A stretch of DNA of 64,000 bases, from assembly GCA_018970025.1 (NCBI GenBank), contig JAGWXF010000001.1, positions 167,075 through 231,074 on the forward strand, given 5' to 3'. The position numbers and the translations under genes are program-made. The notes below the pieces were generated by a model. The model saw nothing but the letters and a program-made list of their open reading frames with translations, did not search any database and was not told the origin of the DNA. The DNA comes from Actinomycetales bacterium (lineage in GTDB: Bacteria; Actinomycetota; Actinomycetes; S36-B12). Positions 25,236 to 34,198 of the stretch are shown one piece after another. Each line of letters starts with the position of its first letter. The stretch's first letter is position 1.

Positions 25236-28019
25236 ATGGCCGAAGGCCGTTCGCGCAGCTCGCTCACCACCAGGCGCGTGATCTTCCTGGTGATCGCGGC
25301 AGCCGCGCCGATGGCCGCCATGGTGGGCAACATCCCGCTGGCCGTGATCTTCGGCAACGGCCCGGGCGTGCCCGCGGCCTTCGTGATCGCCACGGTGATC
25401 CTGCTGTGCTTCGCGATCGGCTACGCCGCCATGAGCCGGCGGGTGGTGAACACCGGCGCCTTCTACACCTACATCGCCCGCTCCCTCGGCAAGCCCAGCG
25501 GGGTTGCCTCCGCCTATGTCGCCGTGCTGGCATACGGCGCGCTCACCTTCGGCCTGGCCGGCGCATTCGGCTACTACACCGCACTGGTCCTCGACGGCCT
25601 GGGCATCACGGTCGCCTGGTGGCAGCTGGCCCTGCCGGGCATCCTCCTGATCGCCGTGCTCGGCTACCGATCGGTCGACCTGTCCGCCAAGGTCCTCGGC
25701 ACCCTCATGGTCTTGGAGTTCGCCATCCTGACGGCGTACGACATCGCGGTGGTCGCCCAGCGCGGGGTCGAGGCATTTCCCGCTGCCTCGTTCACCCCGG
25801 GCGCCATCACCAGCGGCTCGCTGGGCATCGCGCTGATGTTCGCCATGTTCAGCTTCGTCGGCTTCGAGTCCGCCGCCCTCTATGGCGAGGAGACCCGCGA
25901 TCCCGAGCGGAGCATCCCGCGGGCCACCTATGCCGCCGTGGCGTCCATCGGCGCGTTCTACATCCTGACCAGCTGGATCACCATCGGCGCCGCCGGCCCG
26001 CAGCAGGTGCAGGCCCAGGCCTCCGCGGCACAGGGCGAGTTCGTCTTCACCGTCATCTCCCAGTACGGCGGCGAGGTGCTGTACGACATCTCCGCAGTGC
26101 TGCTGTGCACCAGCGTGCTGGCCGGCTACCTCGCACTGCACAATGCCGCCAGTCGCTACCTGTTCGCACTCGGCCGGGAGCGGGTCCTGCCCGCACGCCT
26201 GGGCCGCTACCACCCAGACCACCTCAGCCCCCATGTCGCCAGCGTCGTGGTGTCGGGAGCGTCCTTCGCCGTCATCTCCGCGTTTGCCCTGGCCGGCGCT
26301 GACCCCTTCACGACCCTGGTCCCGGCGCTCATCGGAGTCGGCACCCTGGGCATCATCGCCCTGCAGGCCGCTGCATCCCTGGCGGTCGTGGCGTTCTTCC
26401 GCCGCCGCCCGGACCGAACCGTCTGGCAGTGCACCATCGCCCCGCTCATCGGGCTGGTCGGCCTCGCCGCGACCTTCGCGATGGCACTGGCGAACTACCC
26501 CACCCTCACCGGGTCCACGAGCCTGACGGTCAACTCCGCTCCCTACGCCCTGGTCGCCGTCGCCATCGCCGGAGTCCTGGTCGCCCTCGTGCTGCGTCGT
26601 CGACGACCGGTGGCGTACGCAGCGATCGCCCGAACCCGCACCAGGAGTCGCCGCCGGCGGTCGGACTCCCCCGAGATCGACTACCGCCGGCGCTACTGCC
26701 TGGTCGGTGCGGGTCCGGCCGGCCTGGTCATGGCACGCACCCTGCTGGCCGAGGGGGTGCCCTTCGACTGGTTCGAACGTCAGCCCGAGGTCGGCGGCAT
26801 CTGGACGATGGACGACCCCGCCTCACCTATGTATGCGAGCGCGCACTTCATCAGCTCGAAGGTCACGTCCGCATTCGTCGGCTACCCGATGCCGGACGAC
26901 TACCCCGACTACCCGTCCTGGGAGCAGGTGCGCGACTACATCCGCTCCTTCGCCCGCGACTTCGGCCTGACCGACCACGTGACCCTCGGCGTCGCCGTCA
27001 CCAGCGCCGAGCCGCTGGCGGATGATCGCTGGCGGGTCACGCTGTCTGACGGGCAGGTGCGCGAGTACGACGGGCTCATTGCCGCACCGGGAGTCACCTG
27101 GCATCCCAGCGTCCCCGAGCTGGCAGGTGCGAGCGAGTTCACCGGGGAGATCCGGCACTCGTCGACCTACTGCCGGCCGCAGGAGCTCGCGGGCCGGCGA
27201 GTCCTGATCGTCGGGGCAGGGAACTCCGGGGTCGACATCGCCTGCGATGCCGCTCGCAGCGCCGATGCCGCCTACCTGTCGGTTCGCCGGGGCTACCGCT
27301 TCCTGCCCAAGCACGTGCACGGCCTGCCGACCGATGCCGTGCTCACCGGGGCCATCGACCCGCCGCGCGGGGTGAGCCTGTCCGGTGATCCCGCTGAGCT
27401 CGTCGACGCCCTCGTCGGCGACCTGACGCGCCTGGGCCTTCCTGCCCCGGACCATGACCTGCTGCAGAGCCATCCGATCATGAACACCCAGGTGCTGCAC
27501 TACCTGCAGCACGGCGACCTGGTCGCCAAGGCCGATGTCGAGCGGCTGACACGGACGGGCGCGACGTTCGTCGACGGCAGCAGCGTCGACGTCGACCTCG
27601 TCCTGCTCGCGACCGGGTATCAGTACCTGCTGCCCTTCCTGGACGCTTCGCTGCTGACCTGGGATCGCGGCCGACCGCGGCTCTACCTGAACATCTACTC
27701 ACGGGAGCACGACTCGCTCTACGTGCTCGGGTTCGTCGAGTTCGCCGGAGCCGCCTACCAGCGCTTCGACGAGATGGCCCAGGTCATCGCCATGGATATC
27801 CGCGCCCGGGAGACCGGCGAGCATCGCCAGGAGCTGCGCCGCCTCAAGCGCGAGGATCACCCGGACCTGACCGGAGGCATGCGCTACGTCGACAGCGACC
27901 GGCATGCCGGCTACGTCGAGATCGAGACCTACGTGCACTACCTGGCCGACCTGCGCGATCGCCTCGGCTGGGCCGACCTGGATGCCGAGGACTACTCTAG
28001 GCTGCGGTCTGCGCCATGA
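25236..28019 (+). CDS. Fusion: APC amino acid permease + flavin-containing monooxygenase
   Basis: A single frame of 927 residues. Residues 1 to about 465 form a complete APC-type permease with about 12 membrane helices (start region VIAAAAPMAAMVGNIPL, then GFESAALYGEETRDPERSIPRA). A basic linker of about 25 residues (RTRTRSRRRR) follows. From about 483 comes a flavin monooxygenase: FAD motif GAGPAG at 491-496, the FMO fingerprint F635-x-G637-xxx-H641-xxx-Y645, NADPH motif GAGNSG at 660-665, and ATGY at 792-795. The Arg-rich linker puts the enzyme in the cytosol. Start ATG 25236 has GGGAGG. Uptake coupled to N- or S-oxygenation of the substrate is an inference. An internal GTG in the linker near 26611 could give a free enzyme. 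Confidence 0.85.
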   Translation: MAEGRSRSSLTTRRVIFLVIAAAAPMAAMVGNIPLAVIFGNGPGVPAAFVIATVILLCFAIGYAAMSRRVVNTGAFYTYIARSLGKPSGVASAYVAVLAYGALTFGLAGAFGYYTALVLDGLGITVAWWQLALPGILLIAVLGYRSVDLSAKVLGTLMVLEFAILTAYDIAVVAQRGVEAFPAASFTPGAITSGSLGIALMFAMFSFVGFESAALYGEETRDPERSIPRATYAAVASIGAFYILTSWITIGAAGPQQVQAQASAAQGEFVFTVISQYGGEVLYDISAVLLCTSVLAGYLALHNAASRYLFALGRERVLPARLGRYHPDHLSPHVASVVVSGASFAVISAFALAGADPFTTLVPALIGVGTLGIIALQAAASLAVVAFFRRRPDRTVWQCTIAPLIGLVGLAATFAMALANYPTLTGSTSLTVNSAPYALVAVAIAGVLVALVLRRRRPVAYAAIARTRTRSRRRRSDSPEIDYRRRYCLVGAGPAGLVMARTLLAEGVPFDWFERQPEVGGIWTMDDPASPMYASAHFISSKVTSAFVGYPMPDDYPDYPSWEQVRDYIRSFARDFGLTDHVTLGVAVTSAEPLADDRWRVTLSDGQVREYDGLIAAPGVTWHPSVPELAGASEFTGEIRHSSTYCRPQELAGRRVLIVGAGNSGVDIACDAARSADAAYLSVRRGYRFLPKHVHGLPTDAVLTGAIDPPRGVSLSGDPAELVDALVGDLTRLGLPAPDHDLLQSHPIMNTQVLHYLQHGDLVAKADVERLTRTGATFVDGSSVDVDLVLLATGYQYLLPFLDASLLTWDRGRPRLYLNIYSREHDSLYVLGFVEFAGAAYQRFDEMAQVIAMDIRARETGEHRQELRRLKREDHPDLTGGMRYVDSDRHAGYVEIETYVHYLADLRDRLGWADLDAEDYSRLRSAP

Positions 28020-28080
28020 ACGCACCATCCATCGCAGTGCCCGGACTTCAGGCGCCGATCAAGACGGAAGGCAGGACGGC

Positions 28081-28515
28081 ATGACCACCGACGAGCACCG
28101 GGCACCTGCCTCGAGCGCCTACCACCAGTGCTGGGAGCTGCTCGAGTCCGAGCGAACTCCTGCGCAGGACCTCGACCTGCTGACCTGCGCGCTCTCGTCG
28201 CGGTACCACTGGCAGCAGGCCGGCGGGCCTGCGGAGTGGGCGATCGCCGACTGGATGGCCAGCCGATGCGCAGCAGCAATCGGCCAGCCGAGCCTGGCGC
28301 TGGCCTTCGCGCAGGCCAGTGCCACCCATGATGCCAGCGGATTCGCGCCATGGCTGGCGGCCAGCCTGCTCGAGGGCCAGGCGCGAGCCTGGGCCAGTGC
28401 CGGAGACCTCGTCCAGCGGGATCGCCTCATCGCCATGGCCCGAGGCACCCTGGCCGATGAGCCCGACCAGCAGAACCGCGAGCTCATCGAGCGTCAGATC
28501 AGCGAGCTGACCTGA
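28081..28515 (+). CDS. Conserved hypothetical protein, helical
   Basis: A 144-residue protein not assigned to a named family. It is alanine- and leucine-rich and predicted all-helical, resembling a short tetratricopeptide-like bundle (HQCWELLESERTPAQDLDLL, then ALSSRYHWQQAGGPAEWAIA). ATG 28081 is preceded by GGAAGGCAGGA. It follows the permease-monooxygenase fusion by 61 bases in the same direction. Its end overlaps the convergent methyltransferase gene by 17 bases. Confidence 0.7.
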   Translation: MTTDEHRAPASSAYHQCWELLESERTPAQDLDLLTCALSSRYHWQQAGGPAEWAIADWMASRCAAAIGQPSLALAFAQASATHDASGFAPWLAASLLEGQARAWASAGDLVQRDRLIAMARGTLADEPDQQNRELIERQISELT

Positions 28516-29608
28516 CGGCACGCGCCCGACCCGCACCCGCCGCCACCGGGCTCGGCAGCGGCAGTCGCCCTGCCTGGGCCGCCATGCGCGAGACCATCGT
28601 CCGCTCGCCGGCGATCACCAGGTGCTCCACATTGCGCAGGCTGCCGACGACCCCTACCCGGTCGCCGGCGGGATTGTGCACGCCGATCTGCGCCCCCACG
28701 TACCGGCGACTGTCGAAGTCGAGGACCTCCACCGCGCCACGCGCCCGGCACATGTCGATGAGCTCCTCGCGGGTCAGCCATGACTCGTTGTTGTAGGACA
28801 GCACGAGCACCTGGCACTGCAGGTCGTCGACGATCCGCTGCAGGGCCACCGGCATCTGGCGCCGTGAGTTGAAGACACTTCGAGTCGCGTCGTCGCGGCT
28901 GTCGATGCGCTTCATCGCGATGCCATAGGGCTCAGGCGCGTCCCAGCGCACCAGGGTCTCCCATACGTGATAGTTCGTGAAGTAGCGGTGCTGGTTGTAG
29001 GGAGGGTCGACGTAGGCCAGGTCGACCGCCGCGAGCTCGCCGACCAGGTCGAGGGCATCGCCCCTGATCGCGCGGCCGGTTCCCGGGATCAGCGTCGGCG
29101 CCGTCAGCTGCACAGGCTTGTAGGACCGCTCGCTCCATGCCTTCAGGTAGGCCATCTGCAGCCCGGTGGTGCTGTCGACCCGGTCGGCCGCCAGGATCAG
29201 CGAGGTCAGCAGCACCGGGTAGAGGTCGGTGCCCCGGTAGTCGGACTCGATGGCGTCCCTGATGGCGTCGATGCGCTCGCCGTTGAAGGGCTGGACGTAC
29301 CGGGCCCGGATGCAGAACGCCTCCGTGAAGTAGCCGGCGCGCCCGCGCAGGCCATTCAGGTATCGCAGCGCATCGGCCAGGCCGTCATGATCGAAGCCGT
29401 CTGCGTCCGCCTCGATCCAGCAGCGACCGAAGACCTCGGAGTACGTCGCCAGATCCACCGCGATGACGTGAGCACCGCGTCGCTTGAACTCCTGCGCCAC
29501 CCGGGTGGTGCCGGTGAACAGGTCCAGCGCCGTACGGGCACCCGATGCCTGCAGCAGGCTGCCCAGCACGGGCACCAGACGCCGCTTCGAGCCCAGGTAC
29601 TTGATCAC
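28499..29608 (-). CDS. DNA adenine methyltransferase (D12 class)
   Basis: Predicted N6-adenine DNA methyltransferase of 369 residues. The SAM-binding part is IKYLGSKRRLVP and LDLFTGTTRVAQEF near the N terminus, and the catalytic motif is VDPPYNQHRY near residue 190. No restriction enzyme or specificity subunit lies beside it, so it looks orphan. The start is GTG 29608. The last 30 or so residues are Ala/Arg-rich and may be disordered. It converges with the helical 144-residue gene and is divergent from the acyltransferase. Confidence 0.8.
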   Translation of the reverse strand: MIKYLGSKRRLVPVLGSLLQASGARTALDLFTGTTRVAQEFKRRGAHVIAVDLATYSEVFGRCWIEADADGFDHDGLADALRYLNGLRGRAGYFTEAFCIRARYVQPFNGERIDAIRDAIESDYRGTDLYPVLLTSLILAADRVDSTTGLQMAYLKAWSERSYKPVQLTAPTLIPGTGRAIRGDALDLVGELAAVDLAYVDPPYNQHRYFTNYHVWETLVRWDAPEPYGIAMKRIDSRDDATRSVFNSRRQMPVALQRIVDDLQCQVLVLSYNNESWLTREELIDMCRARGAVEVLDFDSRRYVGAQIGVHNPAGDRVGVVGSLRNVEHLVIAGERTMVSRMAAQAGRLPLPSPVAAGAGRARAVRSAR

Positions 29609-29650
29609 CGTGGCGCATCCTGCCACCGGTGCTGCATGCAACGATGGCCC

Positions 29651-30355
29651 ATGCCCGAATCCACCGGCTATCGCCGCCTGCTCGACCAGGGGCGCCGCAT
29701 GTACGGCGACGTGCGCATCGGGCGGCCCGGGTGCAGCCGCGCGTACTGGTTCGTCTTCCCGCCCGCGCAGGCGCTGCGGGTGAAGTACCAGGTCAGCATC
29801 ACCGGCATGGAGCACGTCCGGCGCGGGCCGGCCATCCTGCTGGGCAATCACCTGTCGCTGATGGACCCGATCATGGTGGGCATCTCCGCGCGGTGGCGAT
29901 CGATCTTCTTCACGAAGGACGAGGTGTTCCGGCAGCCGGGGGCGATCTTCTTCCGGCTCACCGGCCAGATCCCGCTGCGACGCGGCGACGAGGAGGCGAC
30001 CAAGTGGGCCATGGAGATGTCCCAGGAGGTGCTCGCCATGGGCCACAAGCTATGCATCTACCCCGAGGCAACCCGCTCCCCGGACGGAGTCTCGCTGCAC
30101 CGCCTGCACCGCCGGATCCTGGTGCCGATCCTGCAGGCGCACCCCGGCGTGCGCGTCCACGCCATGAGCATCGGGTACCGACCAGCCCGCCTGGGCAGGA
30201 CCCACGTCGACCTGCGATTCTCACCCGCCCTGGGCCTGGACCCGGAGCGGATGACCGCGAACGAGCTGACCGACGCGGTCAAGGACGCCATCCTCGAGCT
30301 AGGCGGCATGCCGTACGTCCATCAGTTCGGCCGGGCGATCAAGGATGGTGCCTGA
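29651..30355 (+). CDS. Lysophospholipid acyltransferase-family protein (PlsC-like)
   Basis: Glycerophospholipid acyltransferase of 234 residues acting at the inner membrane face. The catalytic HX4D motif is NHLSLMD, followed by KDEVFRQPGAIFFRLTGQIPLRRG and the YPEATRS block that stands for EGTRS. It could make phosphatidic acid or acylate another lipid; the sequence does not decide. ATG 29651 is used, with ATG 29636 an alternative. Confidence 0.85.
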   Translation: MPESTGYRRLLDQGRRMYGDVRIGRPGCSRAYWFVFPPAQALRVKYQVSITGMEHVRRGPAILLGNHLSLMDPIMVGISARWRSIFFTKDEVFRQPGAIFFRLTGQIPLRRGDEEATKWAMEMSQEVLAMGHKLCIYPEATRSPDGVSLHRLHRRILVPILQAHPGVRVHAMSIGYRPARLGRTHVDLRFSPALGLDPERMTANELTDAVKDAILELGGMPYVHQFGRAIKDGA

Positions 30356-30405
30356 CCCTGACCCTGAGCCTGAGCCTGCGACCGCCCGCAGGGAGCGGCG
30401 ATCGC

Positions 30406-31677
30406 CTACGTCTCCCGGCCGTCCTGCGCAGGGGTGAGGACGGCATGCAGTCGCGTGAGGAGCAGGCCGGCGATCAGGCAGCCGCCCACCACCGCTGCCA
30501 CCCACACCGTGGACAGGCCCGCGCCGAGGAGGGCGGCGGCCAGGGCCGGCCCGATGGATCCGGCGATCCCCCACGTCCAGCTCACCACCGCGTTGTATCG
30601 GCCGCGCAGCTCATCGGATGCCAGGTCGTTGACCATCGCCGGGAACACCGGTGACCACACCGTCTCCCCCAGTGCGAAGATCGCCACGCCGAGGCAGATG
30701 ACCCCCGCGGCGATCATCGGCGCGAATGCGATGGAGACCCCGACCAGGAGCCAGGCAATCGCCCACAGCAGGCCCACCAGGCCGGCGAGCCGGCTCCTGG
30801 ACCTGCCCTGGATGCGCGTGATGACGAACAGTTGGGCGATGACGATCACGACGGTGTTCGCGACGTAGGCGATCGCGACGACGGATGCGTCCAGGCCGCC
30901 GATGAGGGTGATGTAGGTCGGCAGGCCCACTTCGAGCGACCCGTAGCCGAAGACGAGCAGGAGGAGCGCGGCCAGCGCCAGAAGCCGCAGCCGTCGGTCC
31001 GCCAGGACGGTCCGGTAGCCGCCCGGCCCTGGCGCCGGCTGGTTCCGATCCTCGTCCGTCGCCGCCTCACTCCCCTCATCCCTGGCCGGGCCGATGCCCA
31101 CGCCGCGCATGAAGGCCAGGATCACCAGGTAGGCGATGTTGGTGAGCGCGTCGATCAGGTAGATCACCACGAAGGTATGCGGCCGATCCGTGTCGATCAG
31201 CACCGCCGCGATCAGGCCACCGATGCCCAGGCCGAGGTTGAGCATCATGAACTGCAGGCCGAAGACCTTCTGCCGGTCTGGCCTGGGCGTGATCCGGGCG
31301 TACAGGGAGTTCTGCGGCGCCCACCAGGCCGACTGACCGATGGCCATCAGCGTGACGCAGGCGATGGCAGCGGGCAGGCTCGCCACGAAGGCCAAGGTCG
31401 CGGTCGCGACGGCGAGGGTGCCGACCCCGAACATCAGGACCGGGCGCGGGCCGTGGGCGTCGACCAGGGCACCGACCGGGATCGAGCCGGCGAGGGTCAG
31501 CAGGGCCATGTAGGCGATGAGCGCGCCGGCCGCTGCCGTACCCAGGCCCCTGACCTGGCCCAGGTAGATGACCAGGAACGGCAGGGTGAGGCCATGGCCG
31601 ATGGCGGCGAAGCCGTTGCCGATGAGCAGGCGCCTGGCCATCGGCGTGAGGGAGCCAAGCACGCCGGCCTGCGGCAC
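30406..31677 (-). CDS. MFS transporter
   Basis: Major facilitator superfamily permease of 423 residues with twelve predicted helices. The loop 2-3 motif is seen as GALVDAHGPRPVLM, and a long charged central loop (ARDEGSEAATDEDRNQPAPG) separates the two halves. It resembles actinobacterial drug/metabolite exporters but no substrate is evident. GTG 31677 has an AAGGGAG at good spacing. A TAGCAT hexamer lies about 40 bases upstream. Confidence 0.87.
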   Translation of the reverse strand: MPQAGVLGSLTPMARRLLIGNGFAAIGHGLTLPFLVIYLGQVRGLGTAAAGALIAYMALLTLAGSIPVGALVDAHGPRPVLMFGVGTLAVATATLAFVASLPAAIACVTLMAIGQSAWWAPQNSLYARITPRPDRQKVFGLQFMMLNLGLGIGGLIAAVLIDTDRPHTFVVIYLIDALTNIAYLVILAFMRGVGIGPARDEGSEAATDEDRNQPAPGPGGYRTVLADRRLRLLALAALLLLVFGYGSLEVGLPTYITLIGGLDASVVAIAYVANTVVIVIAQLFVITRIQGRSRSRLAGLVGLLWAIAWLLVGVSIAFAPMIAAGVICLGVAIFALGETVWSPVFPAMVNDLASDELRGRYNAVVSWTWGIAGSIGPALAAALLGAGLSTVWVAAVVGGCLIAGLLLTRLHAVLTPAQDGRET

Positions 31678-31724
31678 CGCACTCCCTTCGCCGGCTTCGG
31701 CCCCTGATGCTAGCCGTCATCGGG

Positions 31725-31768
31725 GCATGGTGATGGCCCGCCCCGACCGGGACGGGCCATCACCATGC
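31725..31768 (-). terminator. Strong hairpin terminator of the surface-protein gene
   Basis: A perfect 16-bp stem (31725-31740 with 31753-31768) and a 12-base loop lie 12 bases past the surface-protein stop codon. No T-run follows, as is common in high-GC actinobacteria. Confidence 0.75.
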
Positions 31769-31779
31769 GTGATGCGCAG

Positions 31780-32517
31780 CTAGCGGGTCGTGCGCTGGGC
31801 CAGCCGCACGCTCGCCCCGATGCCGGTGACACCAGCAGCGGCGATCACCAGCAGGGCCCACAGCGGAAGCCCGCCGGGGGCCTCACCACCGCCACCGGCC
31901 GGCACCGTGGCCGGCAGGGGTGCGATGGTCGGTGACTGCTCCACCACGCCAGGTGCCGGCGTGATGGCCGGGGTGGCCTCCACGACACCGGGTGCCGGCG
32001 TGATGCTCGGGCTCGCCGTGACGGTTGCCGTGGCAGTCGCCGTCGTGGTGGAGCTCACCACACTGGTCACTGCCGGTCCCGGCACGATGGCCGTGACCGC
32101 AGGCCCGGGCACGGTTGCCGTCACCGTTACCGTTGGCGTTGCGGTAGCGGTAGCGGTAGCGGTTGATGTCTCGGTCGCCGTTGCCGACTCCGAGGACTCC
32201 TGGCAGACGCCGTCCTTCGGATAGAAGTCACCGTGGCCAAGGTGGCCGTCGAGTGCATTGAGGTTGATCTCCTTGAGCTCAACCTTCCCTCCCTCTCGGT
32301 GACAGATCCACACCTTGTCTTGACTCCAGGTTGCTGTCATGCTCTCCGAGCCGCCGTGCTTCATGACGGTGCTGCCACTGGCAACACCACCCAGGTTCAC
32401 CAGGCCGACGAAGCCCATGGCTACTGCTGCAACCATGGCACCCAGCCACAAGCCTGGTGACCGCATCCCCCGTGATCCATCATGTGGATGCTCCTGACGC
32501 ATCCTTCGCTTGAACAT
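31780..32517 (-). CDS. Surface protein with ICH/HxxHGD domain and Thr-rich repeat stalk
   Basis: Probable exported, membrane-anchored protein of 245 residues. A hydrophobic signal-like helix lies at about 25-47. A short domain follows with VWICHREGGKVELKEI and HLGHGDFYPKDGVC, a Cys/His pattern seen in many secreted bacterial proteins. Next is a Thr/Ala/Val stalk with short repeats (TATATATATPTVT and two copies of ITPAPGVVE). A C-terminal helix LPLWALLVIAAAGVTGIG with a basic tail ends the protein. No LPxTG motif is seen. ATG 32517 has AAAGGGGA. Function unknown. Confidence 0.75.
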   Translation of the reverse strand: MFKRRMRQEHPHDGSRGMRSPGLWLGAMVAAVAMGFVGLVNLGGVASGSTVMKHGGSESMTATWSQDKVWICHREGGKVELKEINLNALDGHLGHGDFYPKDGVCQESSESATATETSTATATATATPTVTVTATVPGPAVTAIVPGPAVTSVVSSTTTATATATVTASPSITPAPGVVEATPAITPAPGVVEQSPTIAPLPATVPAGGGGEAPGGLPLWALLVIAAAGVTGIGASVRLAQRTTR

Positions 32518-32853
32518 GGCATCCCCTTTCGGTCTGGCCTGTTCGCTTGCGTCTCAACCATCCGCGTCTGTCGTGCCTGTCGTCCGGGCGAGTGACCGTG
32601 CATGCCCAACATGGGCTGTGCAATGACCCAGATCTCGCCGAAGAAGCGCCAAACGACCCGGTGGCGTCCTGGTGCATGCCTACTGCGCAGGCCCTGACCG
32701 CAAAGGTCCCTCAGTGCCAGGGACGTTCGTCATCGACACCTGGATTGGCGGGTTCCGATGCCCGCTCAGCGGGCAACGGGCGTGCGCGCTTCGCAAGGCT
32801 TGCCCTGGCGGAGAGGTCCGTCGACGACGTTCGTTCTGCGACTGGAGGCTGCA
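32518..32853. other. Intergenic stretch without a supported gene
   Basis: This 336-bp divergent region separates the surface protein from the two-helix membrane protein. I see only a small inverted repeat (TGCCCGCT and AGCGGGCA around a single base, 32759-32775) and no convincing promoter. Confidence 0.5.
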
Positions 32854-33288
32854 ATGGCTGGCAACGCTTCATCCCACAAGGCGATCGGCATCATCGTGAT
32901 CGTGATCGGGGCCCTGATGGTCCTGGCTGGCATCTGGTCCTTCGCGACCGTGAGCACCACGCTGAGTGCCGAGCGCATCACCGTCTCGGAGGATGCGTGC
33001 ATGGGCGGCCGGTCGGTCGCAGACCCGGTGACGGCGTACTGCCAGGCAAGCATCATCGCCACCCATGCCCTCGAGGCGACCGGCGGCAAGACCTATGCCG
33101 AGCTCGATCGCGAGGATCCGCTGCGCCAGGTGGCGATGAACGGCTCCTTCCTGCGAGCCTCGCTATTCACCTCGGTTGTCTCCTTCGGGGTTTCCCTGAT
33201 GGCGATCGGCGTCGGCATCGTGTTCATCCTGCTCGGCTACGTGGTCCAGGCCGGGTGGTCCAAGCCGGCCTCCGGCACTCCCGCCTAG
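32854..33288 (+). CDS. Two-helix membrane protein (LigA-annotated actinobacterial family)
   Basis: A 144-residue protein with one membrane helix near the N terminus (IGIIVIVIGALMVLAGIWSF) and one near the C terminus (VVSFGVSLMAIGVGIVFILL). The extracytoplasmic middle carries conserved ITVSEDA and GGKTYAELDREDPLRQ. Relatives are often labelled ring-opening dioxygenase LigA in databases, but no catalytic feature supports that. ATG 32854 has GGAGG at good spacing. Confidence 0.75.
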   Translation: MAGNASSHKAIGIIVIVIGALMVLAGIWSFATVSTTLSAERITVSEDACMGGRSVADPVTAYCQASIIATHALEATGGKTYAELDREDPLRQVAMNGSFLRASLFTSVVSFGVSLMAIGVGIVFILLGYVVQAGWSKPASGTPA

Positions 33289-33349
33289 GCCAGGCACGCG
33301 GTGGACGGCTCCCGGTAGCGTCATCCGCGGCTTGACATAGGAGAGACCC

Positions 33350-34177
33350 GTGGAACCTGGCCGCCCCGCGACCACCCGGCTGGCACCGACGCCCAGCGGC
33401 TACCTGCACGCCGGCAATGCGGTGAACTTCCTGCTCGTGCGGTGGCTGGCCGATGACCTCGGCGCTCGCGTCGCACTGCGCATCGACGATCTCGACGCCG
33501 ACCGGAGCCGACCGGCATACGTCGATGACATCTTCGCGGTGCTCGACTGGCTCGGGATCGCCTGGGACGACGGTCCGTCCTGCGCTGCTGACCTCAGCAC
33601 GAGGTTCTCGCTGGAACTTCGCCGCGATGCGCATCGAGCGGCCGCGCAGCAGCTGCTCCAGGGCGGGCAGGCCTACCCGTGCGCCTGCTCGCGGCGGGAT
33701 GGCGGCGGCCAGCGCTGCGTAGCGGGGTGCCGGGCTGCCGTCTTGCCCTGGCGCACCGGCCAGACGGCCCTTCGCCTGCACGTCCCTGCCGGGACGACGG
33801 CATTCGTGGACGGCCACGCAGTTGGCCTCCCGGCCGACGTCGGGGATCCGATCCTGTGGCGTCGCGATGGCCATGCCTCGTACCACCTGGCCAACGTGGT
33901 GGAGGATCAGCGACTGCAGGTCACCCACGTGGTCCGCGGCGCGGACCTGCGCGAGTCCAGCGCACTGCACGTCCACCTGGCACGCCTGCTCGAGGCGAGG
34001 GCCGTCGCGGAAGCGACGTACCTGCACCACCCACTGATCACCGATGCCACCGGAGGCAAGCTCTCCAAGTCGCAGCTACGCGCGGGGCCGATGGATCGCA
34101 CCCGTGCCCTGAAGGAGGAGATCCTGGGTCTGGCGCAGGAGCTTGCCCCGACGATCGGCATCAGCCCGCGGCGCTGA
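33350..34177 (+). CDS. gluQ: Glutamyl-Q tRNA(Asp) synthetase-like protein
   Basis: A 275-residue shortened glutamyl-tRNA synthetase lacking the anticodon-binding domain, as in GluQ-RS enzymes that glutamylate queuosine in tRNA(Asp). The HIGH-equivalent is LAPTPSGYLHAGNA (10-23), Cys residues in YPCACSRRD and CVAGC form the zinc site, and KLSKSQ is the KMSKS loop. GTG 33350 has AGGAGA. The end carries a 13-bp direct duplication (GGCGCTGAGGGAT) that includes the stop codon. Confidence 0.85.
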   Translation: MEPGRPATTRLAPTPSGYLHAGNAVNFLLVRWLADDLGARVALRIDDLDADRSRPAYVDDIFAVLDWLGIAWDDGPSCAADLSTRFSLELRRDAHRAAAQQLLQGGQAYPCACSRRDGGGQRCVAGCRAAVLPWRTGQTALRLHVPAGTTAFVDGHAVGLPADVGDPILWRRDGHASYHLANVVEDQRLQVTHVVRGADLRESSALHVHLARLLEARAVAEATYLHHPLITDATGGKLSKSQLRAGPMDRTRALKEEILGLAQELAPTIGISPRR

Positions 34178-34198
34178 GGGATGTAGGCGCTGAGGGAT

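Noticed and set aside
32759..32775. Small palindrome TGCCCGCT-C-AGCGGGCA as an operator
   Set aside because: It lies about 80 bases from the next start with no promoter nearby, and short GC palindromes are common in this sequence.
32854..33288. Ring-opening dioxygenase LigA
   Set aside because: The label is frequent for this family but the protein has two membrane helices and no dioxygenase residues.
33332..33337. TTGACA as a -35 box before gluQ
   Set aside because: No -10 lies at the right distance before the start; the ribosome-binding site follows within a few bases.
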